Shown here: positions 46,359 through 54,881 of the stretch, one piece after another | Numbering within the stretch: position 1 is the stretch's first letter | Layout of the letters: each line of letters opens with the position of its first letter | NCBI RefSeq assembly: GCF_019880205.1 | Contig: NZ_CP082296.1 | Location: 62,001-126,000 of the forward strand | Reading direction: 5' to 3' | DNA length: 64,000 bases | Source: Pantoea alfalfae | GTDB lineage: Bacteria; Pseudomonadota; Gammaproteobacteria; Enterobacterales; Enterobacteriaceae | Translations under genes and position numbers: made by a program | Notes under the pieces: model-generated | The model's input: the letters and a program-made list of their open reading frames with translations, nothing else | The model's database searches: none | What the model was told of the DNA's origin: nothing

Positions 46359-47825
46359 ATGGACACCAGAAACACATCGTCTGAACACCCAAAGAAACAT
46401 TTCTGGAACAGGAAGCCCAAAGAGCTGACTGTTGACGACATTACCGTTATTGATAACGACATGCTGAAGCGCGCAGTTGGCGCAGCGGCGCTCGGTAACG
46501 CGATGGAATGGTTCGACTTTGGCGTATACAGCTATCTTGCCGTCATCATCGGCAAAGTCTTTTTCCCGGATGCCAACAACGCGGTGCAGCTGATTGCCAC
46601 CTTTGGTACGTTTGCGGCGGCCTTCCTCGTGCGTCCGATTGGCGGCCTGGTGTTTGGCCCGCTGGGTGACCGCATCGGCCGCCAGAAAGTGCTGGCGATG
46701 ACGATGATCATGATGTCGATCGGGACATTCTGCATCGGCCTGATCCCGGCCTATTCGTCGATCGGGATTATGGCCCCGATTCTGCTGCTGGTAGCACGCC
46801 TGATTCAGGGCTTCTCGACTGGCGGTGAATATGGTGGCGCAGCGACCTTTATCGCGGAGTACTCCACCGACAAACGCCGTGGCTTTATGGGCAGCTTCCT
46901 GGAGTTTGGTACCATTGGCGGCTACCTTCTGGGTGCCAGCCTGGTCACGGTGATGACCACGGTGATGTCGAACGAGGCGATGATGTCCTGGGGCTGGCGC
47001 GTGCCGTTCTTTATTGCCGCGCCGCTGGGTCTGTTCGGCCTTTATGTCCGTCTGAAACTGGAAGAGACTCCGGCATTCCAGCAGCACATGGAAAAGCAGG
47101 AAGCGCTGGAACAGAGTAAACCGCGTCTGACGCTGATGCAGATGCTAAGCAAATATCGTGCGCCCATGCTGAAATGTATCGGTCTGGTTTTGCTGTTCAA
47201 CGTCTCTAACTACATGCTGACCTCTTATATGCCGAGTTACCTGACCGGCGTGCTGGGTCTGCCAGAGCTGAGTGGTCTGCTGCTAGTGATGGTGGCAATG
47301 TTCGTGATGATGCCGCTGACGCTGCTGTGGGGGCGCTGGACCGATCGCATTGGTCGTCGTCCGGTGATTGGCTTTGGTGCAGTAGGCCTGATCCTGCTTG
47401 CCATTCCGAGCTTTATGCTGATTGGCTCCGGTAATATGTGGGCGGTATTTGGCGGCCTGCTGATTCTGGGCGTGCTGCATACCTGCTTCAGCGGCACCAT
47501 GCCGTCGACGCTGCCTGCCCTGTTTACCACGGATATTCGTTACAGCGCACTGGCTATCGGTTTCAACCTGTCGGTGTCGCTGTTCGGCGGTACGACACCG
47601 TTGATTACCGCGTGGCTGGTAGATACCACCAAAAACAACATGATGCCGGCCTACTACATGATGGGTGCAGGCGTGATCGGCCTGCTGACCATTCTGACGG
47701 TGCGGGAAACGGCGCGTCAGCCGCTGACCGGTTCATCGCCTGCGGTAGCAACCAAAGCGGAAGCGCATCGACTGATCGATAAGCTGCGTAAACGGCAAAA
47801 GCCCGCCACGACCGCGGCTAAATAA
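46359..47825 (+). CDS. proP: ProP-like osmolyte:H+ symporter (MFS)
   Basis: 488 residues, twelve helices, similar to E. coli ProP and Dickeya OusA: LGNAMEWFDFGVYSYLA in helix 1, LGDRIGRQKVLAMTMIMMS, GFSTGGEYGGAATFIAEYS, LEETPAFQQHMEKQE. ProP imports proline and glycine betaine under osmotic stress. The C-terminal tail after helix 12 is short (~35 residues, RLIDKLRKRQKP) and lacks the long heptad coiled coil of E. coli ProP, so osmotic set-point may differ. Strong GAGGAG site before ATG 46359. Confidence 0.85.
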   Translation: MDTRNTSSEHPKKHFWNRKPKELTVDDITVIDNDMLKRAVGAAALGNAMEWFDFGVYSYLAVIIGKVFFPDANNAVQLIATFGTFAAAFLVRPIGGLVFGPLGDRIGRQKVLAMTMIMMSIGTFCIGLIPAYSSIGIMAPILLLVARLIQGFSTGGEYGGAATFIAEYSTDKRRGFMGSFLEFGTIGGYLLGASLVTVMTTVMSNEAMMSWGWRVPFFIAAPLGLFGLYVRLKLEETPAFQQHMEKQEALEQSKPRLTLMQMLSKYRAPMLKCIGLVLLFNVSNYMLTSYMPSYLTGVLGLPELSGLLLVMVAMFVMMPLTLLWGRWTDRIGRRPVIGFGAVGLILLAIPSFMLIGSGNMWAVFGGLLILGVLHTCFSGTMPSTLPALFTTDIRYSALAIGFNLSVSLFGGTTPLITAWLVDTTKNNMMPAYYMMGAGVIGLLTILTVRETARQPLTGSSPAVATKAEAHRLIDKLRKRQKPATTAAK

Positions 47826-47833
47826 CGTTTCTG

Positions 47834-47860
47834 ACACCCTGCTCTGCAGGGTGTTTTTTT
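47834..47860. terminator. Terminator after proP-like gene
   Basis: ACACCCTGC-TCT-GCAGGGTGT followed by a T-tract: 9-bp stem, 8 bp past the stop codon. Confidence 0.9.
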
Positions 47861-47878
47861 ATCTGGCAGACGCACGCT

Positions 47879-48466
47879 CTACCCACCTGATTTTACTGCC
47901 CTGAAACGCGCAACTTTCGCCCGATTGCCACACAGCGCCATGCTGCACCAGCGGCGGCGATGCGCTTTGGTGCGATCGTAAAACCACAGGGTGCAGTCGG
48001 GATGTTCACAGGCACGGACTCTGCTGAAATCTTCCTGCGTGAGCAGCATTGCAGCCTGTTCTGCAACCTGTCCCAGCCGTTGCCTCACGTTCTGGCTGGC
48101 GTAAACGCGCCGGATAGTCAGCGAACCCGACTCCACGCTCAGTTGCAGGTGACTCGTTGCCTGGCCCAGCCAGACATTCAGCGCCTCAGTACTCACATTC
48201 TCACCTGCTTTATGCTGCTGCACAGCGTCACGAACAATCTGACGTAACTGACGAGCGGCCTGCACCAGCGCGCCCGGCTCATACTGCGGCGCAGATCCGT
48301 CGGTTAGTAGTCCGGCCTGTTGCAGCCAGGCTTCAACATCCTGATCGCTTTGCCAGAAATCGTATGGCCGCCCCTCTGCGATAGCTTCGGTGTTGATAAA
48401 ATCCAGCGCCGGATGATCGGCCAGAAACCACGGCCCCTGGCCGGAGTGTGATTGCGTTTCCGCCAT
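47879..48466 (-). CDS. ABATE-domain / CGNR zinc-finger regulator
   Basis: 195 residues. The N-terminal ABATE domain (DHPALDFINTEA, a putative stress-ligand domain) is joined to a C-terminal CGNR zinc finger, with cysteines in RACEHPDCTLWFYD and RRWCSMALCGNRAKVARFR. The latter is a treble-clef DNA-binding finger. Such proteins are predicted transcription regulators with poorly known ligands. It is divergent from an alpha/beta hydrolase across a repeated operator array and probably controls it and itself. Confidence 0.85.
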   Translation of the reverse strand: MAETQSHSGQGPWFLADHPALDFINTEAIAEGRPYDFWQSDQDVEAWLQQAGLLTDGSAPQYEPGALVQAARQLRQIVRDAVQQHKAGENVSTEALNVWLGQATSHLQLSVESGSLTIRRVYASQNVRQRLGQVAEQAAMLLTQEDFSRVRACEHPDCTLWFYDRTKAHRRRWCSMALCGNRAKVARFRAVKSGG

Positions 48467-48502
48467 GATGTCGCCCTCATTATTGAAATCTTCTGACGCT
48501 AC

Positions 48503-48633
48503 TGTAACCGATAAAAAAGCAGATGAGTAGTTACAGACGGCCTGATGTAACCACTAAATATCAATTTGACAGGTTACATTATCACTGCATAATAAGCCCT
48601 TGTAACCCTATAAATGCCATTTAACCAGTTACA
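48503..48633. promoter_or_regulatory. Operator array: six TGTAAC/GTTACA half-sites as three 33-bp pairs
   Basis: TGTAAC occurs at 48503, 48546 and 48601; its inverse GTTACA ends at 48535, 48578 and 48633. Each facing pair spans exactly 33 bp, about three helical turns. Four sites extend to TGTAACC/GGTTACA. The last half-site touches the ribosome site of the hydrolase. The array fills the divergent promoter between the ABATE/CGNR regulator and the hydrolase. Confidence 0.75.
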
Positions 48634-48643
48634 GGAAAATATC

Positions 48644-49510
48644 ATGAATACACACTCTGTTTCTTATCGTTATCAGCAGGCCGACGGCGTTAATGTTTTC
48701 TATCGAGAAGCGGGCGATCCATTACTGCCGGTGTTGCTACTGCTGCACGGTTTTCCCACCTCTTCTCATCAGTTTCGCAATCTCATCCCGCTTCTGTCCG
48801 ATAAGTTCCATATCATCGCGCCCGATCTGCCTGGCTTTGGTTTTACTGACGTCCCCGCCGAACGTAACTATTCATGGACTTTCGACGCATTCGGCCAGAC
48901 GCTGACCGCGTTTGTCGATGCACTCGGGCTGAAACGCTACGCAATGTATGTTTTCGACTATGGTGCTCCCGCAGGTCTGCGGCTGGCGCTGGCCTACCCG
49001 GATCGTGTCAGCGGACTGATATCGCAAAACGGTAATGCCTATCTGGAGGGACTGGGAGACGCCTGGGCACCGGTTCGCGCCTACTGGGACGATCCCAGCG
49101 AAGCAAATGGTGAGGTGATCCGTGACGCTATCCTGACGCTGGAAGGGGTGAAGTGGCAGTATCTGCATGGGGTAAGCGATCCGCAGCAGATCGCACCGGA
49201 AACCTATACCCTGGATACTCTGTTGATGGAGCGCCCCGGTAACAAAGATATTCAGCAGGCCCTGTTTCTCAATTACGCCAGCAATCTCAAACGCTATCCG
49301 GAATTTCAGGCATTCTTTCGCCAGCAGCAGCTCCCGACGCTGGTGATCTGGGGCAAACACGATCCTTTCTTTATTCCACCCGGCGCCTTGGCCTGGCAGC
49401 GCGATAATCCGCAGGCGGTGGTCGAGCTGCTGGACAGCGGTCACTTCGCGCTGGAGACACACACGCATCACATTGCGTCGCGCATCCGCGAGATGTTCAG
49501 TGGCGACTGA
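48644..49510 (+). CDS. Alpha/beta hydrolase (haloalkane dehalogenase/epoxide hydrolase-like)
   Basis: 288 residues. LLLLHGFPTSSHQFRN is the oxyanion-hole region; YVFDYGAPAGLRLA is the nucleophile elbow with Asp as likely nucleophile, as in epoxide hydrolases and dehalogenases; the catalytic His is in SGHFALETH. A cap domain lies between ~150 and ~230. The substrate is unknown. The ATG at 48644 has AGGA seven nt upstream, overlapping the last half-site of the operator array, which suggests tight repression. Confidence 0.85.
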   Translation: MNTHSVSYRYQQADGVNVFYREAGDPLLPVLLLLHGFPTSSHQFRNLIPLLSDKFHIIAPDLPGFGFTDVPAERNYSWTFDAFGQTLTAFVDALGLKRYAMYVFDYGAPAGLRLALAYPDRVSGLISQNGNAYLEGLGDAWAPVRAYWDDPSEANGEVIRDAILTLEGVKWQYLHGVSDPQQIAPETYTLDTLLMERPGNKDIQQALFLNYASNLKRYPEFQAFFRQQQLPTLVIWGKHDPFFIPPGALAWQRDNPQAVVELLDSGHFALETHTHHIASRIREMFSGD

Positions 49511-49520
49511 TCCGTAGCGC

Positions 49521-49551
49521 GCAGAGGCAGGCTATTCAGCGCTGCCTCTGC
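49521..49551. terminator. Hairpin between convergent hydrolase and PEBP genes
   Basis: GCAGAGGCAG pairs with CTGCCTCTGC around an 11-base loop. No long T-run on either strand, so termination strength is uncertain. Confidence 0.5.
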
Positions 49552-49562
49552 AAACGTGCAGG

Positions 49563-50111
49563 TCATTCATTGCTAAAGCGGCCAACGGTGCTGGCCGCGC
49601 CCAGCGCATGGCCTTTCAGCTGTGCCACCAGCTCGGCCTGTGTTAACCCTGCTTTCAACTGACCCACCGGCAAATCGGTGGCGATCAGCACAAAGTTATA
49701 GTGATGCAGGCCGCTGCCTGCAGGCGGGCAAGGTCCATAATAGTGCAGTGTCCCGGGTGTATTTTTTCCGCCGGTGTAGTCCTTGCCCTTTGTCAGCGCC
49801 CCCTGCGCGAACGACGAACGGCTGGCCGGAATGTTATAGGCCACCATATGAGTCACGCCCAGCCCTTTGGCCCCGACCGGATCGGTCATCAGCAGGGCCA
49901 GACTGCGGGTGCCCGCCGGAATCGCAGACCAGTTGAGTTCGGGAGAGATATTCTCACCGGTGCAGGAAGGATTACTTTTATTAGCACCGGCAAACTTTTT
50001 ATCCAGTAGGGCATTATCGCTGAAATCCTGTGATTGCAGCGTAAACACCGATGCTGCCAGCGTGGTTATTGGCAAAACAGCCAGCACCGTTGCGCAGAGT
50101 AATTTTTTCAC
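49563..50111 (-). CDS. YbhB/YbcL-family PEBP-like protein, exported
   Basis: 182 residues. Signal peptide KLLCATVLAVLPITTLAA, then the phosphatidylethanolamine-binding-like fold: NPSCTGENISPELNWSAIPAGTRSLALLMTDP and LHYYGPCPPAGSGLHHYNF. The periplasmic role of YbcL-like proteins in enterobacteria is mostly unknown; some affect host signalling. It uses a GTG start at 50111, decided by AAGGAG six nt upstream. Confidence 0.88.
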   Translation of the reverse strand: MKKLLCATVLAVLPITTLAASVFTLQSQDFSDNALLDKKFAGANKSNPSCTGENISPELNWSAIPAGTRSLALLMTDPVGAKGLGVTHMVAYNIPASRSSFAQGALTKGKDYTGGKNTPGTLHYYGPCPPAGSGLHHYNFVLIATDLPVGQLKAGLTQAELVAQLKGHALGAASTVGRFSNE

Positions 50112-50355
50112 CAGCCACTCCTTATCAGGTTAGTTCCGGATGGATTGCATCACTGCCTGCTTACTATAACGGCTTTAACGCGATTAGCCCGGCTGACAGC
50201 CCGTTTAGACATTACGGAACGGTAAATCTATGATCCCTGTCGCGCTGGCTGAGGGTGCTGACGCGTTGCCCTGTGACCCAATACCCGATATAAGTTAACG
50301 CCTGCGGCTGAGTTTTCGCCAGACACCCCGTCACTGTAACCGATAAGTGGACACT

Positions 50356-51234
50356 ATGCAGATCGAAGATCTCCGGATTTACATCGCCGTAATACATGCT
50401 GGTAACTTCACTGCAGCCGCTGAGCAGCTGATGTTATCGAAGCAGTATGTCAGTCGCCGCATGGCCGCGCTGGAAGCGTCGTTAGGCGTACGTCTGCTGA
50501 TACGTAACACCCGCAAGCTGTCAGTGACGGATGCGGGTCTGCTGTTTGCGCAGCATGCTCAGCGCATTCTGGATGAGATTCAGGAAGCCGAACTGGCGGT
50601 GTCGGAGCAGCAGCAGGCGCTGCGCGGTACCTTCCGCATCAATCTGCCGATGTCGTTTGGCATGAGCCACCTGTCACCGCTGATTGCGGAGTTTCTGAGT
50701 CATCATCCGGCACTGCAGTTTCAGATTGAGCTGGCGGATCGCTATGTTGATGTGATTGGCGAAGGCGTCGATATGGCGATTCGCATCGGCACCCTGGCAG
50801 ATTCCACGCTGATTGCCCGTCCGCTGGGTGAATTGAAACGGGTAATCTGCTGCAGTCCCGGTTACCTGCAGCGGGCCGGCACGCCGCAGCAGCCCGAGGA
50901 GTTGCTGCAACACGCCTGTCTGCGCTACGGACGGGAAGGTCTGAATGGCTGGGAACTGCAGGTCAATGGCAAAGCGAAATGGCTGGCGGTTCAGGGCCCC
51001 ATGGTGAGTAACAATGGCGAAGTGCTGCGTGATGCCGCCCTGGCGGGACTCGGACTGGTCTTGCTTCCCGCTTTTATCGTAGAGACAGACCTGCAAAGGG
51101 GTGAACTGGTGACGGTGCTGGACGGCTGCCAGCCGCCCCCACTCTCCCTGAATGCGGTTTACCCACAGCACCGTCAGCGCAGCGAAGTAAACCGCCAGTT
51201 ACTGGCCTTTTTACAGACGCATTTAGCGCCGTAA
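50356..51234 (+). CDS. LysR-family transcriptional regulator
   Basis: 292 residues. N-terminal winged helix with FTAAAEQLMLSKQYVSRRMA and ASLGVRLLIRNTRKLSVTDAG, then a ligand-binding domain of the short LTTR type (GVDMAIRIGTLADSTLIARPLG). The target is unknown. It is divergent from the PEBP gene across a 244-bp gap in which I see no clear operator, and convergent with dhaKL at a distance of 5 bp. The ATG at 50356 is preferred over GTG 50347. Confidence 0.88.
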   Translation: MQIEDLRIYIAVIHAGNFTAAAEQLMLSKQYVSRRMAALEASLGVRLLIRNTRKLSVTDAGLLFAQHAQRILDEIQEAELAVSEQQQALRGTFRINLPMSFGMSHLSPLIAEFLSHHPALQFQIELADRYVDVIGEGVDMAIRIGTLADSTLIARPLGELKRVICCSPGYLQRAGTPQQPEELLQHACLRYGREGLNGWELQVNGKAKWLAVQGPMVSNNGEVLRDAALAGLGLVLLPAFIVETDLQRGELVTVLDGCQPPPLSLNAVYPQHRQRSEVNRQLLAFLQTHLAP

Positions 51235-51239
51235 TTGAG

Positions 51240-52883
51240 CTAAAGCGTTTTTAATGCCGCAAAAACGCGGGCGACGGCAACCGCACCGGGATCGGGCACG
51301 CCATTCAGGTTCGCGCTGTTGAGATAAGATGATCGGCCCGCCTTTGCTTTTCCCATGCTCGCTGTTGCATCGCTGCCCTGCTGCGCTGCAACCGCTGCGG
51401 CTGCCAGCGGTTTGCCCGCCACCAGCGCCTCAATAGCGGGCTGGAGCGCATCAATCAGTGTGCGATCGCCCGGTTTAGCCCCACCATACTGCTTCATTTT
51501 TTCCAGACCCTGCTGTAAGGCGACCGGCAGGTCATCTCCTTCCGACAGGTGCTGCGCCGCGGCGGTGAAGAAGATGGCCATCAACACGCCGCTGGATCCG
51601 CCCATGACCGTGGCCAGTCGCTCACCCGTTACCGCGAGCAGGTCGGGCAGAACATTCAGTGGCAGCTGGTTATCTGCGCATTCACGCTGGATCTGACGCG
51701 CGCCAGCAGCAAAGGTCGAGCCGGTATCACCATCACCCACCTGAGCATCGAGTTTATTCAGCTCGCTTTCACTGGCGATCAGCGTTTCACAAATGCGGTT
51801 AACAAAGGCTGCGACTACCGGATTTTCTGAGGGTTGCACCGAATGCGCTGTCGCCTCTCGGGTCGCGTTAACCGGCTGAAGCGATGTGATCTTAACCGCC
51901 GGAACCCAGCCGGTCACTTCAACCGGGGCGCAGATCGCCGCTTCGAACAGCGGCGTCAGCGTCATGCAGGTAACGGAAAACCCTTTCATGTCCAGCGCGG
52001 TCATCAGCGGTGCCGGGCCAATCAGATAACAGCTTCCCCGGCTCAGCGGCGACTCAATCAGATCACGTGTGACCAGACTCATCTCCAGCGCAGACATCCC
52101 GCCAAGGTTATTCACCAGCAGCGCGCAGGGCAGATCCTTGTCTGGACCAGGCATCACCTTCTCCAGCAAATGCTGCACAATCTGCTGACTGTTCTGAGTC
52201 GGCATGACGTCAACGCCCGGCTCACCATGAATCCCCAGCCCCATTTCCACGCTGCCGTCGGGCACCCGCTGGCCGGTCTGTTCTTCCGGCAGATGACAGC
52301 TGGAAAGCGCTACCCCCATGGTGGCGATAGCACGACTGGCAGCCTCTGCGGCCTCCGTTACCGCCGTCAGATCATCACCGCGTTCGGCGACAAAGCCTGC
52401 CACTTTATGCACCAGCAACGTGCCTGCCACGCCGCGTGGCTGAGGATTGTCCGGTAAGGCTATATCATCACCGACAATCACCATATTGACGCTGAATCCT
52501 GCCTTGCGGGCTTTTTCAGCCGCCAGCCCAAAGTTGAGTCGATCGCCGGTGTAGTTTTTCACAATCAGCAGACATCCCGCGTCACCGGTAAGGTTGATGA
52601 TGGCGTTATAAACCGCATCAACGCTGGGTGAGGCGAACACATCGCCACAGACGGCCGCCGTCAGCATTCCTTTGCCGATAAAACCGACGTGCGCCGGTTC
52701 ATGGCCGGAACCGCCACCGGAGATCAGTGCGACCTGCTGTTTTTTCCAGTCTCTGCGCATCACGATGCGAATGTGGGGATCGACCTGCAGCCGCACCAGA
52801 TTGCGCCACGGACTGGCGTAAATCATGCCATCCAGCGCGCTGTCGACGAGTTCATCATTTTTATTCATTACGAATCGGGTCAT
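51240..52883 (-). CDS. ATP-dependent dihydroxyacetone kinase, DhaK-DhaL fusion
   Basis: 547 residues, like the Citrobacter type (about 552). DhaK part (~1-330): GGGSGHEPAHVGFIGKGML and the catalytic His in GLGIHGEPGVD. DhaL part (~365-547): LDAQVGDGDTGSTFAAGA (ATP/Mg binding), GGSSGVLMAIFF. It phosphorylates dihydroxyacetone to DHAP using ATP rather than PEP. No separate dhaM is present. ATG at 52883 with GAGGAA upstream; longer forms are not supported. Divergent from fucO across a region with an FNR box. Confidence 0.93.
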   Translation of the reverse strand: MTRFVMNKNDELVDSALDGMIYASPWRNLVRLQVDPHIRIVMRRDWKKQQVALISGGGSGHEPAHVGFIGKGMLTAAVCGDVFASPSVDAVYNAIINLTGDAGCLLIVKNYTGDRLNFGLAAEKARKAGFSVNMVIVGDDIALPDNPQPRGVAGTLLVHKVAGFVAERGDDLTAVTEAAEAASRAIATMGVALSSCHLPEEQTGQRVPDGSVEMGLGIHGEPGVDVMPTQNSQQIVQHLLEKVMPGPDKDLPCALLVNNLGGMSALEMSLVTRDLIESPLSRGSCYLIGPAPLMTALDMKGFSVTCMTLTPLFEAAICAPVEVTGWVPAVKITSLQPVNATREATAHSVQPSENPVVAAFVNRICETLIASESELNKLDAQVGDGDTGSTFAAGARQIQRECADNQLPLNVLPDLLAVTGERLATVMGGSSGVLMAIFFTAAAQHLSEGDDLPVALQQGLEKMKQYGGAKPGDRTLIDALQPAIEALVAGKPLAAAAVAAQQGSDATASMGKAKAGRSSYLNSANLNGVPDPGAVAVARVFAALKTL

Positions 52884-53030
52884 GTCTTCATTCCTCATGG
52901 ACGGACAGGTTTGTAATAAAGAAGTGTTGCACACAACTGACGATGGGCATAATCCACCGCCTCTCACCGCATACCCACCAGACGAAAGCCCTGCCTGAAT
53001 GAATTGCGCGCAGTACTTTTTACTAATTCA

Positions 53031-53044
53031 TTGATTTTTATCAA
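53031..53044. promoter_or_regulatory. FNR box upstream of fucO, perfect consensus
   Basis: TTGAT-TTTT-ATCAA. The centre at 53037.5 is ~42 bp upstream of the start expected from a TTATAC-type -10 at 53069-53074, fitting a class II FNR-activated promoter for fucO (ATG 53135). Confidence 0.7.
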
Positions 53045-53134
53045 ATGTTCTTACCTGAAACTGAGAGGTTATACGCAGAACCTGAAAAGCGGATAACGGA
53101 TCGTAGAAAACCATTTTTAACAGAGGATGTTTTG

Positions 53135-54283
53135 ATGACCCAACGTATGATTCTGAATGAAACCGCCTGGTTTGGTGCTGGCGCATTACGTCATTTGCCT
53201 GAAGAGGTACAGCGTCGCGGGATGCGTAAAGCGCTTATTGTCACTGACAAAGCGCTGGTTGCGGCCGGTGCGCTGAAGCGGGTAACTGACCTGCTGGAAC
53301 AGCATCAGCTTGCCTGGGCGGTCTTTGATGAGGTCGTTCCGAATCCGACTATCCGGGTAGTGCAGCAGGGCGTTGCCGTGTTCAGGGAATCAGGTGCTGA
53401 CTACCTCATCGCCATCGGCGGTGGTTCACCGCAGGACACAAGTAAAGCGATCGGCATTATTATCAACAACCCTGAATTCGAAGACGTTCGCAGCCTGGAA
53501 GGGGTTAGCCCAACCCGTCATCCGTGCGTGCCAATCATCGCAATTCCGACCACGGCAGGCACGGCGGCAGAAGTCACTATTAACTATGTCATTACCGATG
53601 AAGAGAATCGTCGCAAGTTTGTCTGCGTCGATCCGCATGACATTCCAAAAGTGGCGATTATTGATGCGGAGATGATGGCGAGCATGCCCGCCTCGCTGAA
53701 AGCGGCCACCGGTATTGATGCCCTAACTCACGCGATTGAAGGGTACATTACGCGCGGTGCCTGGCCCCTGACTGACATGCTGCACCTCAAAGCCATTGAA
53801 ATTATCAGCCAGTCGCTGCGCGAATCGGTGGCGGGAAATATTGTTGCTGTTGAGCAGATGGCGCTGGGGCAGTATGTGGCCGGTATGGGCTTCTCCAATG
53901 TCGGACTCGGTCTGGTGCATGGTATGGCACATCCCCTGGGCGCTTTTTATAACGTGCCGCACGGCGTGGCGAACGCCATTCTGCTGCCACAGGTGATGGC
54001 ATGGAACGCCCCATCAACAGGCGAAAAATATCGCGATATTGCCCGTGCGATGGGCGTGAAACAGGTCGACACGCTGACGCTGGATCAGGCGCGGGAAGCG
54101 GCTGTCGCTGCAGTTCGTCAGCTCTGCCGCGATGTGGGTATTCCGCGTTCGCTGCGCGAGGTCGGCTTACAGGAGGCGGATATCCCTGCACTGGCGCAGG
54201 CGGCGCTGGATGATGTCTGCACCGGCGGTAACCCTCGTACCCCGGATCTGGAAGCGGTGATGGCACTCTATCGTCAGAGTTAA
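53135..54283 (+). CDS. fucO: Lactaldehyde reductase / L-1,2-propanediol oxidoreductase
   Basis: 382 residues, matching E. coli FucO over its length: RMILNETAWFGAGALRHL, IGGGSPQDTSKAIGII, AIPTTAGTAAEVTINYVI, GIDALTHAIEGYITRG, VHGMAHPLGAFYNVPHGVANAI. An iron-dependent group III alcohol dehydrogenase that reduces lactaldehyde with NADH under anaerobic conditions. No fucose genes are adjacent; it may act on aldehydes from deoxysugars or methylglyoxal, or in glycerol/DHA metabolism with the neighbouring kinase. The ATG at 53135 has GAGGA seven nt upstream. Confidence 0.92.
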   Translation: MTQRMILNETAWFGAGALRHLPEEVQRRGMRKALIVTDKALVAAGALKRVTDLLEQHQLAWAVFDEVVPNPTIRVVQQGVAVFRESGADYLIAIGGGSPQDTSKAIGIIINNPEFEDVRSLEGVSPTRHPCVPIIAIPTTAGTAAEVTINYVITDEENRRKFVCVDPHDIPKVAIIDAEMMASMPASLKAATGIDALTHAIEGYITRGAWPLTDMLHLKAIEIISQSLRESVAGNIVAVEQMALGQYVAGMGFSNVGLGLVHGMAHPLGAFYNVPHGVANAILLPQVMAWNAPSTGEKYRDIARAMGVKQVDTLTLDQAREAAVAAVRQLCRDVGIPRSLREVGLQEADIPALAQAALDDVCTGGNPRTPDLEAVMALYRQS

Positions 54284-54320
54284 AACGCGTACGCTGTTTA
54301 GTCATGCACTGCCATGTCTG

Positions 54321-54346
54321 GCCCGCCCACCATAGCGGGCTTTTTT
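54321..54346 (+). terminator. Terminator after fucO
   Basis: GCCCGC-ccaccata-GCGGGC followed by TTTTTT, 37 bp past the stop codon. Confidence 0.88.
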
Positions 54347-54537
54347 ACGTCAGGGTAACGGTCAGTCAGCAAGCGTTCGCCAGGGGATGTACAGATAGGA
54401 TGACGGCATCAGCAAAGGTTCGACCCACATTTCCCGCCACGGTTTCAGCCTGAAATCGCCCGTTATCATCATCGATGTCAGAGCGTAAATCAGCCATATT
54501 GACCGATAATTTCTTTAGATGCTTAACCCTGATTCAC

Positions 54538-54551
54538 TTGATCTGGATCAC
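54538..54551. promoter_or_regulatory. FNR-like box upstream of ortT
   Basis: TTGAT-CTGG-ATCAC: nine of ten consensus positions, with the same CTGG core as the box at 4263. A CATAAT -10-like element lies at 54580-54585. Spacing (~47 bp to the expected start) is not the canonical 41.5, so its role is uncertain. The rest of 54350-54603 shows no gene. Confidence 0.5.
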
Positions 54552-54603
54552 AAAAATCCGCATCATGCGCAGCGAAAACCATAATGACACTGCGGAGATA
54601 TCA

Positions 54604-54777
54604 ATGACACTGTACCAGGGTATGCTAATTTTTTATGCCGTTGTTGCACTGGTCGCGACGCTAATCACTTTCTTCATCGCCAAAGATAAGCTGAGCATCA
54701 AACTGCTGAGCGCTTTTCTGGTGGGTGCCACCTGGCCGATGAGTTTTCCTGTTGCGCTGATGTTTGCGCTGTTTTAA
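54604..54777 (+). CDS. ortT: OrtT/GhoT-family membrane toxin
   Basis: 57 residues with two hydrophobic segments (LIFYAVVALVATLITFFIA and the C-terminal LLSAFLVGATWPMSFPVALM). The C-terminal LLSAFLVGATWPMSFPVAL is a hallmark of OrtT and GhoT of E. coli, small inner-membrane proteins that collapse membrane potential. It resembles OrtT more (MxLYQ start, WPMSFPVAL). No GhoS antitoxin is adjacent, as for E. coli OrtT. GGAG lies 6 nt before the ATG at 54604. Confidence 0.85.
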   Translation: MTLYQGMLIFYAVVALVATLITFFIAKDKLSIKLLSAFLVGATWPMSFPVALMFALF

Positions 54778-54881
54778 TTGACATTATCCCCTTAGCGACC
54801 ACACTCAGGTAAGACGTCCCTGACCTGCCAACCGCCGATCACCGACGTGACCTTGCTCAAAAGGGTTAATAAGGAGCGGAT

